Shown in pieces: positions 1-8,275 of a stretch of DNA of 64,000 nucleotides (positions within the stretch are counted from its first letter, which is position 1; every line of letters begins with the position of its first letter). The notes below the pieces were generated by a model. The model did no database searches, was not told the DNA's origin, and was given only the letters and a program-made list of their open reading frames with translations. The translations under genes were made by a program, and so were the position numbers. Origin of the DNA: Actinomycetota bacterium (GTDB lineage: Bacteria; Actinomycetota; Actinomycetes; Nanopelagicales; Nanopelagicaceae); NCBI GenBank assembly GCA_026392935.1, contig JAPLBE010000004.1:1-64000 (forward strand), written 5' to 3'.

Positions 1-1
1 A

Positions 2-2395
2 GCAGTTTCTTGGGATGCACCTTCTGATAGCCGTGGGTCTGCGGTAACCGGATATACAGTCACGGCCTATACCGCCGGAAACATTGCTGCTGGAACGTGT
101 ACAGCAACGGCGCCTACAGAGACATGTTCAGTAACAGGGCTGACTAACGGTGAGCCTTACACATTCAAAGTAACAGCAACAAACGGAATTGGAACATCTG
201 CGCAATCAACCGCTTCAGCAGCCGTGAAGCCGTCAACTGTTCCTAGCGCACCGACAAGCGTTGTTGCTTCCGCAGGAGACGCAAGTGCTTTAATTTCATT
301 TACTGTACCCGCGACCGATGGTGGATCTCCAATCACTGGCTATATCGTCACCGCAAGCGATGGCACAACAGCTTCTGGCACATCTTCACCAATAAGAATC
401 ACTGGTCTTACAAATGAGACTGCCTATACATTCACAGTGAAGGCTACAAATGCAAATGGTGACTCGGTTGCCTCATCTGCATCAGCATCAGCTACTCCGA
501 AGGCAAACTTTGCCCCAATACAAACAAGTAATGCGCAACCATCTGGACTTCCATACGTTGGCACAGCGCTGACATCACAAGTTATATTTAGTGGGGCCCC
601 AACACCGGCTTTGACTTATCAATGGAAGGTCTGTGACGACCCTACAGATGTAACTACTTGCAGCAATATTTCAGGAGCAACTTCATCAAGCTTTACTCCG
701 ACAATCTCCGAAGAAGGTAAGTACATCGTCGTTGCAACGACGGCCACCAACTCCATTGGAACAAACACCGTCACATCGCAACCAACTTTGGTCATCAACC
801 CAGAAATCATTTATTCCGCGCCTATTTCAGGGCTTTCAGGTACCGCGGGATCAGCTTTTGTTCTGAGCGTTGTGGCTGCCGGTGGAGTCGCGCCATTTGC
901 ATACTCAGTCTCTAGTGGAACACTTCCATCAGGTGTTTCACTTGATCCATCAACTGGTCAGCTTTCAGGAACCCCTGCAACAGCTGGAAGTTACACATTC
1001 GCTGTACGAGCCACAGATTCAAATACTGCGTTCAAGACTGTGAACGTAACTCTAACTATTGAGGCAGCAGCTTCTTCATCTAGCTCATCATCTTCATCTA
1101 GCTCTTCATCTACACCGACTCCAACTACGCCGCCTGCTTGTGATGCAGCATGTCAAGCAGCTAAAGACGCACGTGCAGCCGCAGATAAGGCGACAGCTGA
1201 TGCGAACGCTAAGGCGGCTGCAGGTGCAACAGCAAAGGCCGCCACTGATAAGGCAGCAGCTGATAAGGCAGCAGCGGACGCTGCAGCGAAAGCACAGAAC
1301 ACTGCGCAAACAAAGGCAGCAGCCGATGCCGCGGCTGCAGTTCAAGCAGCCGCAGATGCCGCAGCAAAGGCAGCAGAAGCAACTGCTGCAAAGGCAGAGG
1401 CAGATAAGGCAGCAGCCGCAGCTGCTACAGCAATCAAGGCTGCTCAAGCTGCAGCTGCTGCAAATAAACCTGGAACATCGGCTGCAACAGCAACAGCGGC
1501 AGCAACGAAGGCAGCAGCAGATGCACAAGCTGCAGTAAAGGCAGCAGCGGCCGCGGCAGCGGCGGCAACAGCTGCAAAGAAGCAGGTTGATATTTCATTA
1601 AGTGTTTCAGTTTCTGCTTCAGCAAGAGCCGCGGATTCAGCAGCAGCACAGAAGCAAGCAAATGCAGTTGCGGCTGCAGCTAAGGCAGCAGCAGAAGCTG
1701 CGGCGGCTCAGGCAGTGGCAGATGCAAGTGCAGCAAGAGTAAAGGCATCCCAAGCGGCAACAGCTGCAGCCGAAGCCCAAGCAGCAGCAGTTGCAGAAAA
1801 GAAGGCAGCTACTCAAGCAGCAGCCGAAGCCCAAGTGGCGGCAAAAGCTGCGTCATTGGCTGCTATTGCGAAGGCAGCAGCGGATCAGGCAGCACAGAAA
1901 GCTGCTTCGGAATTAGCGAAGGCTCTTGCAGGTAAGGCAGCACAATCTGCGAAGGTCGCAGAAAGTACAGACTCAACTACTAAGGCAGCGGCACAAACAG
2001 CGTTGGCTGAAGTCTCCAAAAAGGTTGAAGAGTTAACAGTTGTAGCAGCTGCTACTTCTCAACAATTTGAGGCGAAAGCCAAGGAAGTAGTTGTGACCTT
2101 AGCTGCGGCAAATGAAGCGGTTGAGACCGCAAAGCAGAAGTCTGAGGATGCTTCGCAAGCTGCACAAACAGCGGCTGCAAAGGTAAGTGCGGCAACACAA
2201 GCGGCGAAGCTTGCAACGAATACAACTGCCGCAGCAACTGCAGCAACAGCTGTAGCGAAGTCTCTTCCAACCACAGTGAAAATAGCACCAGCACCGAAGA
2301 GCACCGCTAATTCCACTGATGGCAATGGAACCAAGGCCACCATTACAGGACTCAAGCCAGGCCAGAAGATTAAGGTCACGGTAAAGGTGAAATGA
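2..2395 (+). CDS. FnIII/Ig-like surface protein with long alanine-rich coiled coil, 5' partial
   Basis: The reading frame is open from base 2 through the track start at 224 (a GTG codon inside a domain), so the gene runs off the left edge. Visible order: the end of one fibronectin type III domain before base 224; a second FnIII at about residues 5-95 of the track numbering (motif GLTNETAYTFTVKATN); an Ig-like domain at about 96-190; a putative-Ig module at about 195-280 (SGTLPSGVSLDPSTGQLSGT); a Ser/Thr/Pro linker at about 282-303; then roughly 390 residues made largely of Ala, Lys, Gln, Asp and Glu, predicted to be helical or coiled coil; and a short tail ITGLKPGQKIKVTVKVK. This is an extracellular, probably cell-surface or adhesin-like architecture. 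No sortase motif or membrane anchor is visible at the C-terminus. The stop overlaps the next start (ATGA), so the two genes are co-translated. Its exact role is unknown. Confidence 0.85.
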   Translation, partial: AVSWDAPSDSRGSAVTGYTVTAYTAGNIAAGTCTATAPTETCSVTGLTNGEPYTFKVTATNGIGTSAQSTASAAVKPSTVPSAPTSVVASAGDASALISFTVPATDGGSPITGYIVTASDGTTASGTSSPIRITGLTNETAYTFTVKATNANGDSVASSASASATPKANFAPIQTSNAQPSGLPYVGTALTSQVIFSGAPTPALTYQWKVCDDPTDVTTCSNISGATSSSFTPTISEEGKYIVVATTATNSIGTNTVTSQPTLVINPEIIYSAPISGLSGTAGSAFVLSVVAAGGVAPFAYSVSSGTLPSGVSLDPSTGQLSGTPATAGSYTFAVRATDSNTAFKTVNVTLTIEAAASSSSSSSSSSSSSTPTPTTPPACDAACQAAKDARAAADKATADANAKAAAGATAKAATDKAAADKAAADAAAKAQNTAQTKAAADAAAAVQAAADAAAKAAEATAAKAEADKAAAAAATAIKAAQAAAAANKPGTSAATATAAATKAAADAQAAVKAAAAAAAAATAAKKQVDISLSVSVSASARAADSAAAQKQANAVAAAAKAAAEAAAAQAVADASAARVKASQAATAAAEAQAAAVAEKKAATQAAAEAQVAAKAASLAAIAKAAADQAAQKAASELAKALAGKAAQSAKVAESTDSTTKAAAQTALAEVSKKVEELTVVAAATSQQFEAKAKEVVVTLAAANEAVETAKQKSEDASQAAQTAAAKVSAATQAAKLATNTTAAATAATAVAKSLPTTVKIAPAPKSTANSTDGNGTKATITGLKPGQKIKVTVKVK

Positions 2396-4041
2396 GAAAG
2401 CTTCTACTTCTAGCAATCATCGTGCTAAATTTTTCAGTGCTTCCGTCTTTTGGTGCAGACGATGTCATTATTGACCGAATCACGCAGAGCGAAGCTGAAG
2501 AGTTAGATCTGACTATTCCCGATGACGTTCCACCAGGTTTTCACTCCATCGAGATTGAGGTCTACGATGATGGTGGAACAGTTAGCAAGAAAGAGATTCC
2601 GTTTTGCAAGAATTTAGATGGCGAGATTCACTGGGATAATTTGTGCCCGGATGTTTTGGAAGCAACTGCTCAGGCAAAGCTAGACAAGATCAAAGTGCCG
2701 AGTGAACTCAAGGAATACGATCCACTGTCAGATACTGAAAAGAGTAGAGATCTTCAGATTGCTGCGTTAGCTGCCTTAGCTGCACTTGGCACCGCCAAGA
2801 AAGATGAGAAAGAGCCGGAAGATCAAGAGCAAGAAGATATCCAGGGCGTTAAGGCTGGCGATCTAAAACTTCTCTCAAATGAGCCTGGAAAAGGCGATTT
2901 ATCACGTACGTGGGACCATCGATTTACCGAAGAGATTGATTTTCGCTTCATCGGTTTAGCTCAATGGGCCAATCGTTTCTCGCCTCTCTTAACAAGAACA
3001 ATTCAGGACGGGAACTCATTACGAGCTGCTCTCGGATCTTGGACACTACTTTTAATTCCTTTTGCGCTAGGTCTCGGCTTAAGCGCATCGATTGATGTTT
3101 CAGGAAATGCTCTTCCACCAGCAATAGGAATCATCATGGCAATCATGACTATTGCAATATTTGATGCCTTCGCAGGTTTTATTGCGGGTCTTGTCTTCTT
3201 TTCGAGCACACTTCTCACCGGCCACCTCAGTAGCCGCCCAGAAATTCTCACTACATTTGGTGTCATGGTCTTCTTCTTTGCGCCTGCTCTTCTCGCAAGC
3301 TCTTTCCGTCCGTTACGCAGAAAGATTCAGAATAGGGACCATATGTGGGAACGCTTAACGGATCTTGCACTCGGCACCGTTCTGACTTATTGGGTTATTA
3401 CAAAGATGGTTGGAGCTATGAGTGGCTTGGCCAGACTTGAACTACCAATTACAAATTACGGAACGAAACTTGGAATATACGCGGCATCTCTCTTAGTTCT
3501 GCGATTTGTCTTTGAAGAAGCGATTTCACGTTTATATCCGGTCAGACTCGAAATTTTGCATGTGGAAATCAAAGAACCTGATATCTACCAGAAAATCATC
3601 TCCCTTGAATTTAAGATCTTCTTCTTTGTCATGTTGGCTCGTCCTTTTGTGGGTTACAACTTGCAACTCCTACTTGGTGCAATGATCTTTGCTATTCCCA
3701 CAATTACAGGCTTTGCACTTGAAGATGGACTGCCAAAGAAGAAGCTTTATCTTCCTAAGGGAGCCCTCAAAACGATTGTGATGATCTTCTTCATGGCCTT
3801 TATTTCAAAGGTCATTGAAGGTGCTTTCGCCAACCCTGAGACGTTCTTAAAGTGGAACTTTGTGGTGATGGCGCTTCCTGGGCTTGCACTTCATTACCTG
3901 GATGCAATAACTGATTCACCTGGTTCAGATTGGCGTGAGAGCAAGACAGGCCGATTGATTTATCGAATTGGTGGAGTCGTAATTTTCGTTCTCATCATTC
4001 AGATGGTGCGTGGAGTGGATTTAGCGGGTTGGCTGATTTAA
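2392..4041 (+). CDS. Polytopic membrane protein with secreted N-terminal domain, unknown function
   Basis: 549 aa. An N-terminal signal peptide (MRKLLLLAIIVLNFSVLPSFGA) is followed by about 180 extracytoplasmic residues. These include a small beta-rich stretch with two Cys (PFCKNLDGEIHWDNLCPD) and a very acidic linker near residues 135-152. From about residue 210 onward there are some eight to ten hydrophobic segments typical of transmembrane helices. I recognise no enzyme or transporter family. The gene overlaps the preceding FnIII/Ala-rich gene by 4 nt and ends at a clear terminator, so the two form a transcription unit. An inferred possibility is that it exports, anchors or senses the surface protein; nothing in the sequence proves this. 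Confidence 0.8.
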   Translation: MRKLLLLAIIVLNFSVLPSFGADDVIIDRITQSEAEELDLTIPDDVPPGFHSIEIEVYDDGGTVSKKEIPFCKNLDGEIHWDNLCPDVLEATAQAKLDKIKVPSELKEYDPLSDTEKSRDLQIAALAALAALGTAKKDEKEPEDQEQEDIQGVKAGDLKLLSNEPGKGDLSRTWDHRFTEEIDFRFIGLAQWANRFSPLLTRTIQDGNSLRAALGSWTLLLIPFALGLGLSASIDVSGNALPPAIGIIMAIMTIAIFDAFAGFIAGLVFFSSTLLTGHLSSRPEILTTFGVMVFFFAPALLASSFRPLRRKIQNRDHMWERLTDLALGTVLTYWVITKMVGAMSGLARLELPITNYGTKLGIYAASLLVLRFVFEEAISRLYPVRLEILHVEIKEPDIYQKIISLEFKIFFFVMLARPFVGYNLQLLLGAMIFAIPTITGFALEDGLPKKKLYLPKGALKTIVMIFFMAFISKVIEGAFANPETFLKWNFVVMALPGLALHYLDAITDSPGSDWRESKTGRLIYRIGGVVIFVLIIQMVRGVDLAGWLI

Positions 4042-4072
4042 GGGCAATAGGCTGGAGAGCGCGCACGAGATG

Positions 4073-4111
4073 AGCCTTTCGGTGCCTTTCACACCGGAAG
4101 GCTTTTCTTTT
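4073..4111 (+). terminator. Rho-independent terminator
   Basis: A 12-bp stem (AGCCTTTCGGTG with CACCGGAAGGCT, one G-T pair) encloses a 7-nt loop and is followed by TTTCTTTT. It closes the transcription unit of the surface protein and polytopic membrane protein, just upstream of the lipoprotein gene. Confidence 0.85.
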
Positions 4112-4149
4112 ATATGGCGAACATTGCCCAAATCCGGCACAATCTCGGA

Positions 4150-4797
4150 ATGAATCGCGCCCTCGCAGCCCTTGTGGGAATGACTCTCGTGTTGAGTTTA
4201 ACCGCGTGCGGAGAAAGTTCTAAGTTATATCCGTCTTCTAAGAAAGAGGGCGTCTTCTTCTCGGTTCCTACAAATTGGAACTTACTATCCACTGCTGCAC
4301 TCAATAAGTATGAGAAAGATACTGAAGATCCTAAAGCGGAACCACGCCATGCACTTGTTCAGTGGCAGATTGCTTACTCAACCGATCCAAAGTTTAAGGT
4401 TTCTGAAGTTTTTAACTTGATAGCTCCTTCACAACCTCTGGTTTTCGCTCGAGTTCGGGAGCTATCAGGGAAAGAACGTAATGAATTCTCGTATAACTCT
4501 CTTCGCGATGTAATTGTGCCAGTCACAAAAATCATTGATGGTGAAGTCTCTGGCACGCCAGATTTCGAGATTTTGCGTGACGAAGAGGTCGTAGAAAAGG
4601 GTGCCCGGGGATTGCAGACCACCTACAGCTTCTCATTTGAAGGCGTTGCACAAACTTTTAATCAAATATCCCTTATGGCAAATGATCGAACAAAACTGTA
4701 TTTATTCGTAGTGAGATGCAAGAGCGAGTGCTACAGCAAGAATAAGAAGGAAATCGAAGAAATTGTTAGTTCATTTACAGTACAGGGAGCAAAATGA
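4150..4797 (+). CDS. Putative lipoprotein, unknown function
   Basis: The track ORF begins at 4114, but that start lies in the tail of the terminator. ATG 4150 gives a compact lipoprotein signal (MNRALAALVGMTLVLSLTAC) with lipobox LTAC, so I prefer it; ATG 4180 would also be possible. The mature part is about 195 residues, hydrophilic, without a family I recognise. Phrases such as EGVFFSVPTNWNLLS and the C-terminal half resemble small lipoproteins that protect or partner membrane proteins, but this is only an impression. The stop overlaps the start of the FtsH-like gene (ATGA), which suggests that the lipoprotein and the protease are made together. Confidence 0.75.
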   Translation: MNRALAALVGMTLVLSLTACGESSKLYPSSKKEGVFFSVPTNWNLLSTAALNKYEKDTEDPKAEPRHALVQWQIAYSTDPKFKVSEVFNLIAPSQPLVFARVRELSGKERNEFSYNSLRDVIVPVTKIIDGEVSGTPDFEILRDEEVVEKGARGLQTTYSFSFEGVAQTFNQISLMANDRTKLYLFVVRCKSECYSKNKKEIEEIVSSFTVQGAK

Positions 4798-7058
4798 GTC
4801 AGCTAGAAAATCGCACCAGCAGACCTCGAGATACTGATCGCAAAACTCGAATACATCTCTCTTTCTATGATCGCATCAAATTCTTGCTTCTCTTTGGTAT
4901 TACCTACCTCATACTTACATGGTCCAGCCTTGCTGAGAATCCAATATTGAGCGTCGAGGATGCGTTAAATGAAACAGCACGCTCTAAATCTTGGTTGATT
5001 GTGCTTGCCGGTATCGAAGTTATTCGCCAGATTCACTTCATTCTTGCGGAACTACTTGCGCCGTACCACGGAATTTGGAAGCGCTATTTTGAGTTTACTG
5101 ATCGCCAAGTACACAGACTCAGTGACTGGACCCGCTTTCGCTTATCTCGTGTAATCAAATGGGCACTCATAGTATTTCTTCTTGCCGTGATCCTAGGTGC
5201 GATTTATAAAGAACCGCCGATCAAAGCGCTCTTCTTAGCGCCTAAGGCATTCATTACTGCATTGCCATTTCTTGGACAGCTTCTATTTGCAGTCTTCTTT
5301 GTCATCATTCAATTCGGTGCAATTTTCTGGTTCTTAAGTCGCGGTGGTGTTGATACATATTTCCCAGATGACATCCGCACTCGCTTTAGTGATGTATGGG
5401 GACAAGACCACGTTCTTAATCGCATTCGCGAAAATCTGCTCTTTCTCGAATCTCCTGAAGAGATTGAAAAGCATGGTGGTTATGTTCCTGGTGGAATCCT
5501 TTTGTGGGGACCTCCCGGAACAGGTAAGACCCTTATGGCTGAATCAATGGCAGGAGAAACTGGTAAACCATTCGTATTCGTAGATCCAGGCGCATTTACC
5601 AATATGTTTTTCGGTGTTGGCGTGCTCAAGGTAAAAAGTCTTTTCCGCAAGCTACGTAAATTAGCTCTTCGCTATGGTGGAGTAGTTGTTTTCTTTGACG
5701 AAGCAGACTCACTTGGAAACCGTGGCATAGTGTCGCAAGGCGGACCACAACGAACATCAACGATGGAAAAATCGAAGGTATTCGAGAGCCACTGTCACGG
5801 AGGTGCTTATCTTTCCGAACATGCAGTCTCTGCAATCACTCGTGACAAGTTTGTGATGGGCGGTGCTGCAGGTGGCGGCGGTGGCGGTGGAATGGGAACA
5901 CTACAAGCGCTACTGACAGAACTTTCTGGTCTTAAGAAGCCTCGTGGTTTCTTCAATCGTATTGTGCGACGCACCTTAGGTATGCGTCCGAAGAATCCTC
6001 CGAAGTATCGAATTCTTGTTGTAATGGCGACGAATATGCCAGAGGCACTTGATGAAGCCCTGCTTCGTCCAGGACGTATTGATCGTATGTATCGCGTTGG
6101 ATATCCAAGTAAAGCAGGACGTGTCCGCACATACGAAGGTTACTTAACTAAAGTTTCGCATTCGCTGACAGCAGAGGAAATCGACAAGATTGCAACGATT
6201 ACACCGTATGCAACTGGTGCAACGATTAAAGACACAATTAACGAAGCGCTCATCATGGCAATTCGTAATGGTCGAACATCAATTGAATGGTCGGATATCG
6301 TCAAAGCTAAGCAACAGAAAGAACTCGGTCCATCTGAAGATGTTGAGTACATCGAGCGCGAGCGACATGCAGTAGCAGTTCATGAAGCGTGCCATGCAGT
6401 AATGGCGCACCGTACTCGCCAACATATGTCTATTGATTTAGCCACCATTGAAAAAGGTTCCGATTACTTAGGAATGGTGGCAAGTATTCCGCCAGATGAT
6501 CAATTCACTCGCTGGAAGACCGAATATCAATCAGATATTTTGGTTTCACTTGCTTCACTTGCTGGAGAGCGAATGTTCTTTGAAGGAGATAACTCCTCTG
6601 GCGTATCAGGTGACCTCGAGAGTGCAACAACCATCGCTTCTTTGATGGAAGGTCATTGGGGAATGGGTTCCACTATTTCATCACACGCAAGTAACCGTCG
6701 CTTTGAGATGGGTTCCCCAGGTGGCGGAAAAGGAAAAGACGATACTGAAAAGCAGATGAGAATGGCTCTCAGTGATCGCATTGAAGAAAACTTGAGTAAC
6801 TTGCTCACCCAAGCTGAAGAAATTTTGCGCAAGAATCGCAATCAAGTATTGGCTTTAGCGCATGCACTAGAAACCTATAAAACAATGTCAGGTGAGGATG
6901 TTGCTGCTGTCATTGAAGGTGAAAAAGGTTCAATAGTGGATGGTCGTCCATACCTAGATCCGAATTTCTTAGCTGAGATTGAGAAGTATCACAGTGCATC
7001 TGTAGTTGCTCATCGCGAACATAGAGTTCCTGACGTGCATCTGCCGGTAGTTCCTTAA
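4794..7058 (+). CDS. Divergent FtsH-like membrane AAA+ metalloprotease
   Basis: 754 aa. The N-terminal 190 residues hold about four hydrophobic segments. The AAA+ module follows: Walker A GPPGTGKT at about 239, an FtsH-type pore loop (TNMFFGVGV), Walker B VVFFDEAD at about 300, and the second region of homology with arginine fingers (LLRPGRIDR). The peptidase M41 domain carries HEACH at about 529-533, where most FtsH have HEAGH, and the downstream GDLESAT element that supplies the third zinc ligand. All catalytic elements are present, so it should be an active ATP-dependent protease. Unusually, about 70 extra residues including a run of seven Gly sit between Walker B and the SRH. It is co-translated with the lipoprotein upstream. 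It is too divergent to call ftsH outright. Confidence 0.88.
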   Translation: MSQLENRTSRPRDTDRKTRIHLSFYDRIKFLLLFGITYLILTWSSLAENPILSVEDALNETARSKSWLIVLAGIEVIRQIHFILAELLAPYHGIWKRYFEFTDRQVHRLSDWTRFRLSRVIKWALIVFLLAVILGAIYKEPPIKALFLAPKAFITALPFLGQLLFAVFFVIIQFGAIFWFLSRGGVDTYFPDDIRTRFSDVWGQDHVLNRIRENLLFLESPEEIEKHGGYVPGGILLWGPPGTGKTLMAESMAGETGKPFVFVDPGAFTNMFFGVGVLKVKSLFRKLRKLALRYGGVVVFFDEADSLGNRGIVSQGGPQRTSTMEKSKVFESHCHGGAYLSEHAVSAITRDKFVMGGAAGGGGGGGMGTLQALLTELSGLKKPRGFFNRIVRRTLGMRPKNPPKYRILVVMATNMPEALDEALLRPGRIDRMYRVGYPSKAGRVRTYEGYLTKVSHSLTAEEIDKIATITPYATGATIKDTINEALIMAIRNGRTSIEWSDIVKAKQQKELGPSEDVEYIERERHAVAVHEACHAVMAHRTRQHMSIDLATIEKGSDYLGMVASIPPDDQFTRWKTEYQSDILVSLASLAGERMFFEGDNSSGVSGDLESATTIASLMEGHWGMGSTISSHASNRRFEMGSPGGGKGKDDTEKQMRMALSDRIEENLSNLLTQAEEILRKNRNQVLALAHALETYKTMSGEDVAAVIEGEKGSIVDGRPYLDPNFLAEIEKYHSASVVAHREHRVPDVHLPVVP

Positions 7059-7068
7059 ACAATTACCT

Positions 7069-7356
7069 TTATATCTCGTCCATAACAGTGATTGTTTCAC
7101 CATGGACTAATTCAGCCGCCACTGGTCGCCAAGCTTTACTGTTCTCGTTGACCATATGGGCATCCCAGTCAGCACGGGAGCTCCAAATTTCCCACACGTT
7201 TACGACATTTGATTGCTGAGTATCGCGGTAGATATCAATAAATTCGCAGCCCTGTTCTGTGCGAATAACTTGAATATGTTTCGATAGTGCTGATGCAAAT
7301 TCATCAAATTTCCCATCTCTAACGCTGATGGCTACAAAGAGAAATACTTTAGACAT
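7069..7356 (-). CDS. ABM-domain (quinol monooxygenase-like) protein
   Basis: About 95 aa. It has the antibiotic-biosynthesis-monooxygenase (dimeric alpha-beta barrel) pattern: FVAISVRDGKFDEFASALSKH, then EQGCEFIDIYRD and VVNVWEIWSS with a downstream Asp/His-rich helix. Members act as small cofactor-free monooxygenases or unknown redox or detoxification proteins; the substrate is not predictable. The track uses a TTG two codons upstream. I choose ATG 7356 because TACGAT lies exactly 6 nt upstream, as at other leaderless starts in this window. It is divergent from the ROK kinase gene with only 34 bp between starts and converges on the FtsH-like gene. Confidence 0.8.
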   Translation of the reverse strand: MSKVFLFVAISVRDGKFDEFASALSKHIQVIRTEQGCEFIDIYRDTQQSNVVNVWEIWSSRADWDAHMVNENSKAWRPVAAELVHGETITVMDEI

Positions 7357-7362
7357 TATCAA

Positions 7363-7368
7363 ATCGTA
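7363..7368 (-). promoter_or_regulatory. -10 hexamer TACGAT, leaderless start
   Basis: On the minus strand TACGAT is followed by 6 nt and then ATG 7356. The spacing places the expected transcription start at the A of the start codon. No Shine-Dalgarno is present. Confidence 0.55.
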
Positions 7369-7378
7369 TCCGAAGTCT

Positions 7379-7384
7379 TATGAT
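7379..7384 (+). promoter_or_regulatory. -10 hexamer TATGAT, leaderless start
   Basis: TATGAT is followed by 6 nt and ATG 7391 of the ROK kinase gene. It is a good -10 match, with no ribosome-binding site between it and the start. Confidence 0.6.
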
Positions 7385-7390
7385 TAATAC

Positions 7391-8275
7391 ATGTCTACCT
7401 TGGCCGTTGATATCGGCGCAACAAAGTTTGCTGCCTCTATTGTCACTCAGACAGGAGATGTTTTACATCGGAGAGAGGCACCAAGTTCGCAATTATGGGA
7501 CGGTTTATTTAACTTACTCCAAGAAACGGCCAAGGACTCTGAATCTAAAATTGAAAAGATTGGTATCGGTAGTGCGGGCCCAATAAACACAGAGACAGGA
7601 TGCATAAGCCCTGTAAACATCTCAGCATGGAGAAATTTTCCACTGGTACCTAGAATCAAAGAATTCTTTCCTAATACTGAAATAGCAATGGTGGGCGATG
7701 CAGTTGCTCTAGCTGTCGCAGAACACGCAATTGGCGCAGGTAAAGGTTCCGTGAATATGTTGGGGATGGTTGTCTCTACAGGCATTGGTGGAGGAATTAT
7801 CGTTAGAGATAAACCGCTACTTGGTGATTATGGCAATGCTGGTTTCTTCGGGCATAACGTCGTAGGTGATTACGACGGTAAATGTAATTGTGGACGTAAG
7901 GGCTGCGTCGAAGGATATTCCAGTGGACCCAGCATGGTTCGTTTTGCAAATAGCCTTGGTTGGGAAGGCGACGATTTTCGCGATCTTGCAAAAGATGCCA
8001 CAAGTGGTGATGCATATGCAATTAAAGCAATCGATTTTGGGACAGATCATTTAGCAAAAGCAATAGTTAATATCTCGCAGTTGTTTGATCTTTACCGTGT
8101 AGTTGTGGGTGGAGGAGTAATTGAAGCAGGGGAGATTTATTGGAAACCTCTGGAAAATGCGCTGGCATCACACTCAACTTCTCTTAATCTTGTAGAACCG
8201 ATAAAGTTAATCCGTGCGCAATTACAGCGCGATGCGGGTTTGATAGGAGCGGCAATGGTGGTGGGTCTTGAGTAA
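7391..8275 (+). CDS. ROK-family sugar kinase (glucokinase-like)
   Basis: 294 aa. The N-terminal phosphate-binding motif (AVDIGATKFAASIV), the second ATP-binding motif (VSTGIGGGIIV) and the ROK zinc-binding signature (GHNVVGDYDGKCNCGRKGC) are all intact. It is a cytoplasmic ATP-dependent hexokinase of the ROK class. Glucose, N-acetylmannosamine or another hexose could be the substrate, and the zinc motif cannot decide between them. The C-terminus overlaps the start of a second, more divergent ROK gene, so the two are probably translated together. The start ATG 7391 is set by the -10 element 6 nt upstream. Confidence 0.85.
   Translation: MSTLAVDIGATKFAASIVTQTGDVLHRREAPSSQLWDGLFNLLQETAKDSESKIEKIGIGSAGPINTETGCISPVNISAWRNFPLVPRIKEFFPNTEIAMVGDAVALAVAEHAIGAGKGSVNMLGMVVSTGIGGGIIVRDKPLLGDYGNAGFFGHNVVGDYDGKCNCGRKGCVEGYSSGPSMVRFANSLGWEGDDFRDLAKDATSGDAYAIKAIDFGTDHLAKAIVNISQLFDLYRVVVGGGVIEAGEIYWKPLENALASHSTSLNLVEPIKLIRAQLQRDAGLIGAAMVVGLE

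Noticed and set aside
1066-1115. Ser-coding tandem tcatct-like repeat as a phase-variation tract
   Set aside because: The units are imperfect and in multiples of three, so slippage would not shift the frame; it is a plain Ser linker.
1059-1834. Long ORFs in other frames over the alanine-rich region (Gln/Arg-rich and Cys/Arg-rich products)
   Set aside because: They arise from the low-complexity gca/gcc repeats of the real frame and have no starts, signals or sensible composition.
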